From positions 1-64,000 of the forward strand of contig JAKEHY010000021.1 in NCBI GenBank assembly GCA_022614805.1: a DNA stretch of 64,000 nt, read 5' to 3'. A program made the position numbers and the translations under genes. Position 1 is the first letter of the stretch. Every line of letters begins with the position of its first letter. Shown one piece after another: positions 16,553 through 24,411 of the stretch. The notes beneath the pieces were generated by a model. The model was given only the letters and a program-made list of their open reading frames with translations. It was not told where the DNA came from and ran no database searches. This DNA comes from Candidatus Zixiibacteriota bacterium (lineage in GTDB: Bacteria; Zixibacteria; MSB-5A5; DSPP01).

Positions 16553-17300
16553 ACTGATACTTTTGACCGTTCTTTTAACCTTTTCAATGGCCCTGGCCCA
16601 GGCCCCTACGGACGAGGCCAAAAAGCAATTCAACGCCGGGGTGGAAGCGGATAAGGCGGGAAAGACGGATGCGGCAATTGCCGCCTACGAGGCGGCCTTG
16701 AAGGCCAGTCCCAACTATCCGGATGCCCACCGGAATCTGGCCGCCGCCTACCAGCATAAAAAGGAGTATGCCAAGGCCCTGCCGCATCTGGAGGCCGTGA
16801 CGGATCAAAAAAGCGCGGACAACCTGAATGCCTTGGGGGCTTTGGCGGTATTGGCCAAGGATTACCCAAAGGCGGTGGCCTCTTACGAAAAGGCGTTGGT
16901 TGTAAAGCCCAACGACCCCAAACTGATGATGGGTTTGGCGGAGGCGTACAAAAAAGACCGGCAGACCGCCAAGGCGGTCGAAACCTACAAAAAGGTGATG
17001 GCCACGGACCCCAAAAACGCCACCGCGCGCTTTAACCTGGGAAAGATATATTACGACGACCAGGAATACGTGCCAGCGGAGGGGGTTTTCAAGGAAATGA
17101 TGGCCAAATTCCCCAACGACCACCGGGGATACTATATGTACGCCCTTTCGGTCCATTCGGAAGACCCGGAGAACGTGGAGGCGTATCAGCCGTTGTATGA
17201 AGAGGTAATCAAACGCTTCAAGGGGAACGCCCGAGCGGCCGCCAACGTGAAGGCGGCGGAAAAAGTAATCGACGAAATCAAAAATCCGAAGAAAAAGTAG
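16545..17300 (+). CDS. Exported TPR-repeat protein
   Basis: 251 residues with a cleavable signal peptide (about 1-18, 'LLTFSMALA'). The mature protein is built of about five tetratricopeptide repeats ('AKKQFNAGVEADKAGKTDAAIAAYEAAL...', '...YPKAVASYEKALVVKPND', '...QTAKAVETYKKVMATDPKN', '...YVPAEGVFKEMMAKFPND'). TPR proteins in the periplasm act as scaffolds for complexes. It overlaps purE by 8 nt and abuts lemA, so it is translated from the purine transcript. The specific partner is unknown; the neighbouring LemA protein suggests an envelope role. Confidence 0.85.
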   Translation: MRKLILLTVLLTFSMALAQAPTDEAKKQFNAGVEADKAGKTDAAIAAYEAALKASPNYPDAHRNLAAAYQHKKEYAKALPHLEAVTDQKSADNLNALGALAVLAKDYPKAVASYEKALVVKPNDPKLMMGLAEAYKKDRQTAKAVETYKKVMATDPKNATARFNLGKIYYDDQEYVPAEGVFKEMMAKFPNDHRGYYMYALSVHSEDPENVEAYQPLYEEVIKRFKGNARAAANVKAAEKVIDEIKNPKKK

Positions 17301-17867
17301 ATGGGGCTTTTCTTCTTAATCATAATCCTCCTTTTCGTCGTCCCCATCATCTGGCTTGTTGCCGGCTACAACCGGCTGGTGCGGTTCCGCAATGCGGTCG
17401 ACCGGGCTTGGGGAAAGGTGAAAGTGGTTTTGACCAAACGGGCCGATTTGATTCCCAATCTGGTCGAGACGGTGAAAGGGTATGCCGCCCATGAGAAAAA
17501 CGTTTTCGACCGGGTTTCGGAGGCCCGTTCCAGATTCCTGTCCCCCTCTCCTTCAACCGAGGCCGTGAGGCAGGGTGTGGAGTTGGAAAAATCGTTGCGC
17601 TCGCTTTTGGCGGTGGCGGAAAACTATCCAAATCTCAAAGCCAACGAGAATTTCCAGGCCCTTTCCAGCCAGCTTGCGGCCGTCGAAACCGAACTGGCGG
17701 AGGCGCGGGACGGTTTTAACGCGGACGTTTTGGATTACAATAACCGGCTCCAGACTTTTCCCGGAAACCTGATAGCCAACCTTTTCGGGTTTGAAAAGCG
17801 GGACTTCTTTGAACTGGAAGCTCCGGCAAAAGCGGGGGTGCCCAAAGTTGAGTTTAAAGTTTCTTAA
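17301..17867 (+). CDS. lemA: LemA family membrane protein
   Basis: 188 residues. One N-terminal membrane helix (about 2-21) is followed by the LemA helical domain: 'YNRLVRFRNAVDRAWGKVKVVLTKRADLIPNLVETVKGYAAHE', then 'VAENYPNLKANENFQALSSQLAAVETELAEARDGFNADVLDYNNRLQTFPGNLIANLFGF'. The 'R.DLIPNLV' and 'YN..L..FP' signatures are typical. LemA proteins are inner-membrane anchored with a periplasmic or extracellular helical bundle; no clear biochemical role is established. The ATG directly follows the TPR stop. A terminator follows at 17902. Confidence 0.93.
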   Translation: MGLFFLIIILLFVVPIIWLVAGYNRLVRFRNAVDRAWGKVKVVLTKRADLIPNLVETVKGYAAHEKNVFDRVSEARSRFLSPSPSTEAVRQGVELEKSLRSLLAVAENYPNLKANENFQALSSQLAAVETELAEARDGFNADVLDYNNRLQTFPGNLIANLFGFEKRDFFELEAPAKAGVPKVEFKVS

Positions 17868-17901
17868 CGGCCGGCCTCGGCAGGCCGAGCGGGACTTCAG
17901 T

Positions 17902-17931
17902 ACGGGTGGTTTTGGCGAACCATCCGTTTTT
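17902..17931 (+). terminator. Rho-independent terminator after lemA
   Basis: A ten-pair hairpin with one G-T pair (ACGGGTGGTT ... AACCATCCGT, loop TTGGCG) runs straight into TTTTTATT. It ends the purD-purE-TPR-lemA unit. Confidence 0.75.
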
Positions 17932-17988
17932 ATTTGTATGTTGGGCTTTCCCGCAAACGGTTCCGGGAGCAGCTTAAAGTAACACTTT

Positions 17989-19251
17989 ATGTCAAAATAC
18001 TTGGCTATTTTTGAGGATGCGAACTTTGCCGACTTCTTTCCCCTTACCCTCTCCCGGCCAGTTTGGGGTCTGCGGTTTGGCATTGGAACTTTGGCCGAAA
18101 GGATTTGCCGGGCCTTTCCGGAGCACAAACCTCTTTTTTTCTGCCGGACAGAGGTCGCTTTCGCAGCCGACGGAGAAAGTCCGGCCAACCCGGATTGGCC
18201 CAAAGATTGTGAGGAGCTGCTATTGATAAACGGCCGGAGCCTATGGCCGGAGAAAGTTAAAGCGATGCTTCCAACAGGGCCGGGAGTGATAAAGGAGAAC
18301 GGCAACTTGGTGGCGGCCCGGTTGGTAAAGGACTGGGATAAGCTGAAACTTCAACCCACCGGCTTCCAGACCGACAAGGCCACCTCCGGTCTGCCGGAAA
18401 AAAAAAGTTCCGAAATGCTCGCGAATTTCCTGTGGGATTTGGTGCTGCAGAATGGGGGGGCCATCGGCCAGGATTTCGAAGCAATGGCCAGCGGGAAAAA
18501 CGGCAAAAAGATGTTCAAGGAGGTAGAAGTGGACAATCAGGCAATTATCAAAAATCTGGAAAAAGTTCACCTCTCCCCCGGCTGCAAACTGGATGCTTTT
18601 ACCGTTTTGGACGCCTCCGGCGGGCCTATATGGCTGGATAAAAACGTGACCGTGCATGCCTTTTCGCGGGTCGAAGGGCCGACTTACGTGGGGGAACAAG
18701 GCCAGCTTCTGCGCGCCAATGTGCGGGCCGGATGCTCCCTCGGCCCCGGCTGCCGCATCGGAGGGGAGCTCGAAGCGTGCGTCGTTCAGGGATGGACGAA
18801 CAAGTACCATTCCGGTTTTATGGGGCACGCCTATTTGGGAGAATGGATTAATTTGGGCGCAATGACCACCAACAGCGATTTGAAAAACGACTACGGGCCG
18901 GTGAAGGTTTCCAAAGACGGCAAAGAGTTTTCAACCGGCCAGATGAAGGTCGGCTCCTTCATCGGCGACCACACCAAAACCGGCATCGGCACGCTTTTGA
19001 ACACCGGCATTCAAATCGGATTCTCTGCCAACCTTTACGGAGGGAGTTTGTTCGAGCAAAAACTCGTCCCTTCCTTTTGCTGGGGAACGCCGGAGCGGAT
19101 GGTCCCTTACCGGGTGGATAAGGCCGTCGAGGTCGCCCGCGCGGTCAAAGGCCGCCGGGGGCACTCCCTTTCGCCTGCGGAGGAAAAGCTTTTTAAGAAA
19201 ATATATGAACAGACGGAGAAACAAAGAGAGGCGTTTCTAAAAACCTTTTAA
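17989..19251 (+). CDS. GlmU-like sugar nucleotidyltransferase/acetyltransferase family protein
   Basis: 420 residues. Resembles the bacterial 'alternative GlmU' family: a degenerate nucleotidyltransferase-like N-terminus ('LAIFEDANFADFFPLTLSRPVWGLRFGIGTLAERI', 'LLINGRSLWPE') and a C-terminal left-handed beta-helix with hexapeptide turns from about 190 ('GGPIWLDKNVTVHAFSRVEGPTYVG', 'IGGELEACVVQGWTNKYHSGFMGHAYLGEWINLGAMTTNSDLKNDYG', 'SFIGDHTKTGIGTLLNTG'). Members are thought to make UDP-GlcNAc from glucosamine-1-phosphate; the exact sugar here is inferred. It is followed 15 nt later by galT, which points to sugar-nucleotide metabolism. Confidence 0.85.
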   Translation: MSKYLAIFEDANFADFFPLTLSRPVWGLRFGIGTLAERICRAFPEHKPLFFCRTEVAFAADGESPANPDWPKDCEELLLINGRSLWPEKVKAMLPTGPGVIKENGNLVAARLVKDWDKLKLQPTGFQTDKATSGLPEKKSSEMLANFLWDLVLQNGGAIGQDFEAMASGKNGKKMFKEVEVDNQAIIKNLEKVHLSPGCKLDAFTVLDASGGPIWLDKNVTVHAFSRVEGPTYVGEQGQLLRANVRAGCSLGPGCRIGGELEACVVQGWTNKYHSGFMGHAYLGEWINLGAMTTNSDLKNDYGPVKVSKDGKEFSTGQMKVGSFIGDHTKTGIGTLLNTGIQIGFSANLYGGSLFEQKLVPSFCWGTPERMVPYRVDKAVEVARAVKGRRGHSLSPAEEKLFKKIYEQTEKQREAFLKTF

Positions 19252-19266
19252 GCCGATACTTAAATT

Positions 19267-20271
19267 ATGCCCGAATTAAGAAAAGACCCCATCTCCGGCC
19301 GCTGGGTCATCATCTCCACCGAGCGGGGAAAACGCCCCTCCGATTTCCCCCCCACCCCCAAGCGGGCGGGGGACCCGAAAAAGTGCCCCTTTTGCCCCGG
19401 CAACGAAGCCCAGACCCCGCCCGAAATAATGGCCTACCGCCCGGACAAAAGCGGTGCCAACACCCCCGGCTGGAAGCTGCGGGTGATTCCCAATAAGTTT
19501 CCGGCCCTGAAAATCGAGGGGAACTTGAACCGGGAGGGGAAGGGGATTTTTGACCGGATGAACGGCGTGGGGGCGCACGAGGTCATCATCGAGACGCCGG
19601 ACCATCAAAAGGAATTGGCCGACTTGGACGTTGGCGAAGTGCAGGGGACTCTTTGGGCCTACCGGGAGCGGATTCTGGACTTGAAGAAAGACCCCCGCTT
19701 CCGCTATATGATGGTTTTCAAAAACCAGGGAGACGCCGCCGGGGCTTCGCTGGAGCATTCCCACAGCCAGCTTATCGCCACGCCGGTGGTTCCCAAGCGG
19801 GTTTTGGACGAACTGGACGGTGCCAAAAAATATTTCGAGTACAAGGAGCGTTGCGTTTTTTGCGACATTCTGCGCCAGGAGCTGGAGGAGCGGGAACGGG
19901 TGGTGGGGGAAAACACAGGTTTCGTCGCCATCGAGCCATTCGCCCCCCGTTTTCCTTTCGAGACCTGGATTTTGCCGAAGGCGCACAACGACCTTTTCGA
20001 AAACCACGACAAGGAGACTTTTCCGGCGATGGCCCAAATCCTGCGGGACGTTTTGCGCCGGCTGGCGAAGGCCCTTTCCGACCCCCCCTACAACTATATG
20101 GTGCACACCGGGCCGGTCGGGAACCATCACGAAGCCATCTACCACTGGCACATCGAAATCATTCCCAAGCTGACCAAGGTGGCCGGGTTTGAATGGGGGA
20201 CCGGGTTTTACATCAACCCCACCTCGCCGGAGGACGCCGCCCGGTTTTTGAATGAGACACCGTCGGATTGA
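19267..20271 (+). CDS. galT: Galactose-1-phosphate uridylyltransferase family (GalT)
   Basis: 334 residues. Contains the zinc-binding 'CPFCPGNE' near residue 42, the nucleophile region 'SLEHSHSQLIATP' (HxHxQ) and a second His-rich strand 'YHWHIEIIPK'. The N-terminus 'LRKDPISGRWVIISTERGKRP' is typical. GalT exchanges UMP between UDP-glucose and galactose-1-phosphate (Leloir pathway); some members of this subfamily act on other hexose phosphates, e.g. ADP-glucose phosphorylase. Co-location with a GlmU-like protein and, beyond a repeat gap, glycogen synthase makes a glucose-nucleotide role plausible. A second zinc-like pair 'CVFCDI' lies near 200. Confidence 0.88.
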   Translation: MPELRKDPISGRWVIISTERGKRPSDFPPTPKRAGDPKKCPFCPGNEAQTPPEIMAYRPDKSGANTPGWKLRVIPNKFPALKIEGNLNREGKGIFDRMNGVGAHEVIIETPDHQKELADLDVGEVQGTLWAYRERILDLKKDPRFRYMMVFKNQGDAAGASLEHSHSQLIATPVVPKRVLDELDGAKKYFEYKERCVFCDILRQELEERERVVGENTGFVAIEPFAPRFPFETWILPKAHNDLFENHDKETFPAMAQILRDVLRRLAKALSDPPYNYMVHTGPVGNHHEAIYHWHIEIIPKLTKVAGFEWGTGFYINPTSPEDAARFLNETPSD

Positions 20272-20294
20272 ATCTCGGAGAAAACAACACCTCT

Positions 20295-20391
20295 CTTTGA
20301 CCCCACCCCTCGACTTCGCTCGGGACAAGCCCCTCGGCCGTGCCAAAGGCACGGCCTCGTTCCCTCCCCTTCAGGGGAGGGGGAAGTCAGG
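20295..20391. repeat. Dispersed TTGACCCCACCC intergenic repeat, copy 3
   Basis: CTTTGACCCCACCCCTCGAC... with a palindrome (GGCCGTGCCAAAGGCACGGCC) and the end TTCCCTCCCCTTCAGGGGAGGGGGAAGTCAGG. It is the longest of the four copies. With the next element it fills the 353-nt galT-glgA gap, where no gene is seen. Confidence 0.7.
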
Positions 20392-20427
20392 GGTATATTT
20401 TTAGAGTACCATTAGAAGAGCAAAGAG

Positions 20428-20487
20428 TTTTAGCCCAGGGGCCTCCGCCCTGGAAATTTCCCCCCGGCGGAGGCCGGGGGGCTAAGC
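20428..20487. repeat. TTTAGCCC...GGGCTAAGC hairpin element
   Basis: A 60-nt imperfect inverted repeat (TAGCCC, then GCCTCCGCC pairing with GGCGGAGGC, then GGGGGGCTAAGC). The same two ends bound the longer element at 13184-13300. Could fold into a long RNA hairpin in the glgA leader. Confidence 0.6.
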
Positions 20488-20624
20488 AACTGACGGTTTC
20501 GTTTTTAAGAAACCCCAAATTATCCTTCAACTTTTCTTAAGAGAAAAAAGTGGCGTTTGGGGGAAAATCTTTTATCTTACCGTATGAAATTAAATTTTTG
20601 AACCAAACACCAAAAGGAGACAAA

Positions 20625-22109
20625 TTGGACAAGGTCAAGGTTCTATTCACCACCAGCGAGGCGGTGCCCTACGCCAAAACCGGCGGGCTGGCGGACGTTT
20701 CCGGGGCTTTGCCCCGGTTTTTGCAGGAGGCCGGGGCGGAAGTCAAAACAATCCTCCCCTTCTACCGGCAGGTCAAAGAAACCAAAAAGAAATTCAAACC
20801 GGTGGAAGGAGGGCGGCTCATCAAGTACACGCTCGGGCCGGGAAACCTCGAGTTCTCCCTTTTGACAGACGGTAAAACGCCGGAGACGATTTTCGTCAAA
20901 AATGACAAACTTTACGACCGGCCGGAATTGTACCGGGATTCGGCCACCGGAAAGGACTGGGCCGACAACGACGACCGCTACATCACCTATTCCATCGCCG
21001 CCCTTCTGGCCTGCAAGGAGACCGGCTTCAAGCCCGACATCATCCACGCCAACGACTGGCAGGCCGCCCTCTCGTTGGCCTTCGCCCGCACCGTTTTCAA
21101 GGATGACCCGTTTTTTGCGGAGGCGCATACCGTTTTTACCATCCACAACGTCGCCTATCAGGGGCATTTTCCAAAGGAGACGTTCTACAAACTCGGAACC
21201 AGCCCGCACCTGTTCTATCCGGCCTCTCCCTTCGAATTCTGGGGGAAGGTCAATTTTATGAAAATCGGAATCTCCTATGCCGACATCGTCAACACCGTCT
21301 CCGAGCGCTACGCCGTGGAAATCCAGTCCGACCCGGAGTTCGGCCACGGGCTGGAGGGGGTTTTGCGGGAGCGGAACGCCGATTTGTTCGGCATCGTAAA
21401 CGGCATCGACTACGACGACTGGAACCCGGAGAAAGATACCCTGATTCCCCAGCGCTACGGCCCCAAGACCCTGGAGAATAAAAAGAAAAACAAGGCGGCG
21501 CTCTTGAAAAAAAGCGGGCTGGCGGGGATAAACGACCCGCTGGTGGGGATGATTTCCCGGCTGGTGGACCAGAAGGGGCTGGATTTGTTCGCCGAGATTG
21601 CCGATGACTTGCTTTCCCTGAAAGTCAAAATGGTCGTTCTGGGGACCGGGGATGCCCGCTACCATGAGCTTTTCAAGGAACTGGAAAAGAAATACCCGAA
21701 GAAAATAAAAGCCTTTTTGACCTTTGACAACAAACTGGCGCACGGGATTGAAGCCGGGGCGGATCTCTTTTTGATGCCATCCCGCTATGAGCCGTGCGGA
21801 CTGAACCAGTTGTACAGCTTAAAGTACGGCACCGTCCCGGTGGTGCGGGAAACGGGCGGGCTGGCGGACACGGTCGAGCCGGCGGATGAAACCGGCGAAA
21901 GAGGAACCGGCTTTGTCTTTACGCACTACGACTCGGCGGAATTTTTGGAAACCATCAAAAAGGGGCTCGCCCTGTACGGCAACAAGGCGGCCTGGAAAAA
22001 ACTTCAGCTGCAGGGGATGGCCCAGGATTTCTCCTGGCATTCCTCGGCGGTCAAATACCTCGATTTGTACCGGAAGGCTTTGGCCAAAGAGCCGGTCGAA
22101 GCGGTCTAA
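20625..22109 (+). CDS. glgA: Glycogen (starch) synthase
   Basis: 494 residues from the TTG at 20625, chosen because AAAAGGAG precedes it and the protein then opens 'LDKVKVLFTTSEAVPYAKTGGLADVSGALP', the family N-terminus with the KTGGLADV ADP-glucose loop. A further 25 in-frame codons upstream lack family similarity. The N-terminal GT5 domain has 'PDIIHANDWQAAL' and 'FTIHNVAYQG'; the C-terminal GT1-type domain (about 280-485) has 'IVNGIDYDDWNPEKD', 'LVGMISRLVDQKGLDL', 'FLMPSRYEPCGLNQLYSLKYGTVPVVRETGGLADTV'. Transfers glucose from ADP-glucose to glycogen. greA follows 8 nt later in an operon with three membrane glycosyltransferases. Confidence 0.94.
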   Translation: MDKVKVLFTTSEAVPYAKTGGLADVSGALPRFLQEAGAEVKTILPFYRQVKETKKKFKPVEGGRLIKYTLGPGNLEFSLLTDGKTPETIFVKNDKLYDRPELYRDSATGKDWADNDDRYITYSIAALLACKETGFKPDIIHANDWQAALSLAFARTVFKDDPFFAEAHTVFTIHNVAYQGHFPKETFYKLGTSPHLFYPASPFEFWGKVNFMKIGISYADIVNTVSERYAVEIQSDPEFGHGLEGVLRERNADLFGIVNGIDYDDWNPEKDTLIPQRYGPKTLENKKKNKAALLKKSGLAGINDPLVGMISRLVDQKGLDLFAEIADDLLSLKVKMVVLGTGDARYHELFKELEKKYPKKIKAFLTFDNKLAHGIEAGADLFLMPSRYEPCGLNQLYSLKYGTVPVVRETGGLADTVEPADETGERGTGFVFTHYDSAEFLETIKKGLALYGNKAAWKKLQLQGMAQDFSWHSSAVKYLDLYRKALAKEPVEAV

Positions 22110-22117
22110 GCGGTTTT

Positions 22118-22597
22118 ATGCCCGACGACGGATTTGTTTATTTGACCCGGGAAGGGAAGGAAAAGTTAGCCGCCGAGCTTAAAGAGTTGAAATCGCTCAA
22201 ACGGCCGGAGCTGGTCCGTGCGATTGCCCACGCCCGCAGCCTGGGGGACCTTTCCGAAAACGCCGAATACCACGCCGCCAAGGAGGCCCAGGTGCATCTG
22301 GAAAGGCGGATTGCCGAGCTGGAATACCAGCTTTCCCGGGCGCGCATCCTCGACGGAAACAATCTGCCCCAGGGGGAGGCCCGGCTGCTTTCAAAAGTGC
22401 GGCTTTTGGACCTGAAAACCAACGAACAGGAAGAGCATACCCTCGTCACGCCGGAGGAAGCCGATTTCGACAACGGCAAACTTTCGATCAAGTCCCCCAT
22501 CGGAGCCGCCCTGCTTGGAAAAAAAGAAGGAGATACGGTCGAGGTGAAGGTGCCGGCCGGCGTTTTGCGTTACAGGATTCTCTCCGTGACCCGTTAA
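22118..22597 (+). CDS. greA: Transcription elongation factor GreA
   Basis: 159 residues, standard GreA length. The N-terminal coiled coil holds 'YLTREGKEKLAAELKELKSLKRPELVRAIAHARSLGDLSENAEYHAAKEAQ', where the DLSENAEY acidic tip reaches the RNA polymerase active site to stimulate transcript cleavage; the C-terminal FKBP-like domain has 'SPIGAALLGKKEGDTVEVKVPAG'. GreA rescues backtracked RNA polymerase. It starts 8 nt after glgA and its stop overlaps the first glycosyltransferase start (TAATG), so it sits inside a cell-envelope/glycan operon, an unusual position for a housekeeping factor. Confidence 0.96.
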   Translation: MPDDGFVYLTREGKEKLAAELKELKSLKRPELVRAIAHARSLGDLSENAEYHAAKEAQVHLERRIAELEYQLSRARILDGNNLPQGEARLLSKVRLLDLKTNEQEEHTLVTPEEADFDNGKLSIKSPIGAALLGKKEGDTVEVKVPAGVLRYRILSVTR

Positions 22598-24411
22598 TGT
22601 CCAGAAAGGTCTGGCTTGGACTTCTTCCCATAGCCGCCCTTTTGCTCTATCAGTTTTTTTCTTTTGACGTTCTGCAGGATGATGCCTTCATCTCCTTCCG
22701 CTACATCCGCAATTTTCTGGACGGCTTCGGGCTGGTCTTCAACCTCGGGGAGCGGGTGGAAGGATACACCAATTTTCTCTGGATTATCCTTTTATCCGTT
22801 CTGACCAAGCTGGGGCTGCCCCTAATCGAAAGTGCCCGGTCGGTTGGCATTCTGGCCGGCGTCGGAACCATCCTCTTAGCCGCCTATGCCGCTCACCGGC
22901 TTTATCCAAAAAGAAATTGGGTGTGGATTCTTTCGGTCCCGATGCTTCTGGCCGCCAACGGGGCCCTGGCCTACTGGGCCGGTTCGGGGCTGGAGACCGG
23001 CCTTTTCACTTTCCTGGCTGCGGCGGCAGCGGTGACCTACTTCTCCCGACCGGCTCTTTCCCTTCTTCTCCTCGCCTTGGCCACCCTGACCCGTCCCGAA
23101 GGAGCGCTTCTGGCCTTCCTTTTCGGGGCAAGCGGGATACTGATCAAACAGAAAAGCTGGAAAGCCACGCTGACTTTTTGGGGTGGGCTGGCTTTGCTGC
23201 TTCTCCCCTTTGCGGTTTTCAAATGGTTGTACTACGGCTCTCTTTTCCCCAATCCCTTCTACGCCAAAACCGGGTTCTCCACGGAATATTGGAAAAGCGG
23301 CGTGGAGTACTCTTTTATGTTCCTGAAACATTACGGTCTGTCCGGTGCGGCCCTGCTCCTGCCCCTGATGTTCTGGAAAAAACTGACCGTTTTCTCGCGT
23401 TTTTCTTTGCTCATTTTTTTCGGGTACGGGGTGTATCTTACGGCCATAGGAGGAGACGTTTTGAAGGCTCACCGGTTCTTTTTGCCGGCGCTTTTTTTTC
23501 TTTACTTCCCCCTTGCCGATTGCGCGCACCGATTCCTCGAAAACCAGACCTACCGGGTTCCTGTTTTTTCCCTCGCCTTGCTTGTCATCGCCTTCTTTTC
23601 CTATAAAATTCCCCTAAGCTATTTAAAAACCTCCGCACGGTGGGAAAAGGAACTGGTCGGCAAAATGACGAACGCCGGCCGGTTTTTTGCGCAAAGCGAA
23701 GGAACCAAAAGCGTGGCCGCTTCCACCATCGGCGCCCTGTCTTACTACATTGGCAGCCAGCGCCGCATCATCGACATGATCGGGCTGACCGACCCGGTTA
23801 TAGCCCGGACCCCCGAAAAAATAGAGGGGCTGGTCGCTTCCTGGAAGGAGCGCCACTTCAACGCCGGCTACGTGCTCTCCCAAAAACCGGAGGTGATTCT
23901 GTTCTCCACCGGCTACAAACCCTCCGCTCCGGCCGAGCGGGCCCTTTTTTTGTATCCGGATTTCCGGCAAAACTACCGGATGGAGCTTTATTTTTACGCG
24001 GGAAGCTCGGACGCTTACTTCCGAAGATTCCGGAATCTCCCCCTATCATCGACCCCGGACCAATCCATCGGGTTTGTTACCCTCGTCAATCAGGCCTTGA
24101 ACCGGGGCCAGGACAAACGGGTGGGAATCCGGCTTTTGAGAAAGGCCCTAGCCGAAGGCCCTCCGGATTGTGAAACCATTTATACGATGCTGGGATATTA
24201 TTATTTTTCGACCGGGGAACCGGGGCGGGCAGAAGTCTGCTTCAATAAGGCCATCGAACTCAACGGCGGAGGTTCCATCAGCCGGTACTATTACCGAAAT
24301 TTCCTTTCCTATGAAGGTCGTTACGCCGAGATGGAAGAACAGGATTCCATCATCCTCCGGACGGTTCCGAATTTCAAAGAATTTCTCCAAACCCCCGGGG
24401 CCTCTCAATGA
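22597..24411 (+). CDS. GT-C type membrane glycosyltransferase, paralog 1, with C-terminal TPR-like tail
   Basis: 604 residues. About ten membrane helices fill the first 400 residues. The first loop holds 'DVLQDDAFISFRYIRNFLDGFGLVFNLGERVEGYTNFLW', a pattern known from AftB-like arabinofuranosyltransferase/mannosyltransferase GT-C proteins, with the paired acidic residues that in GT-C enzymes act in catalysis and lipid-phosphate sugar binding. The soluble C-terminus (about 520-600) is TPR-like ('CETIYTMLGYYYFSTGEPGRAEVCFNKAIELNGG'). It overlaps greA and the next gene (ATGA). A lipid-linked sugar donor at the periplasmic face is inferred; the acceptor is unknown. Confidence 0.8.
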   Translation: MSRKVWLGLLPIAALLLYQFFSFDVLQDDAFISFRYIRNFLDGFGLVFNLGERVEGYTNFLWIILLSVLTKLGLPLIESARSVGILAGVGTILLAAYAAHRLYPKRNWVWILSVPMLLAANGALAYWAGSGLETGLFTFLAAAAAVTYFSRPALSLLLLALATLTRPEGALLAFLFGASGILIKQKSWKATLTFWGGLALLLLPFAVFKWLYYGSLFPNPFYAKTGFSTEYWKSGVEYSFMFLKHYGLSGAALLLPLMFWKKLTVFSRFSLLIFFGYGVYLTAIGGDVLKAHRFFLPALFFLYFPLADCAHRFLENQTYRVPVFSLALLVIAFFSYKIPLSYLKTSARWEKELVGKMTNAGRFFAQSEGTKSVAASTIGALSYYIGSQRRIIDMIGLTDPVIARTPEKIEGLVASWKERHFNAGYVLSQKPEVILFSTGYKPSAPAERALFLYPDFRQNYRMELYFYAGSSDAYFRRFRNLPLSSTPDQSIGFVTLVNQALNRGQDKRVGIRLLRKALAEGPPDCETIYTMLGYYYFSTGEPGRAEVCFNKAIELNGGGSISRYYYRNFLSYEGRYAEMEEQDSIILRTVPNFKEFLQTPGASQ

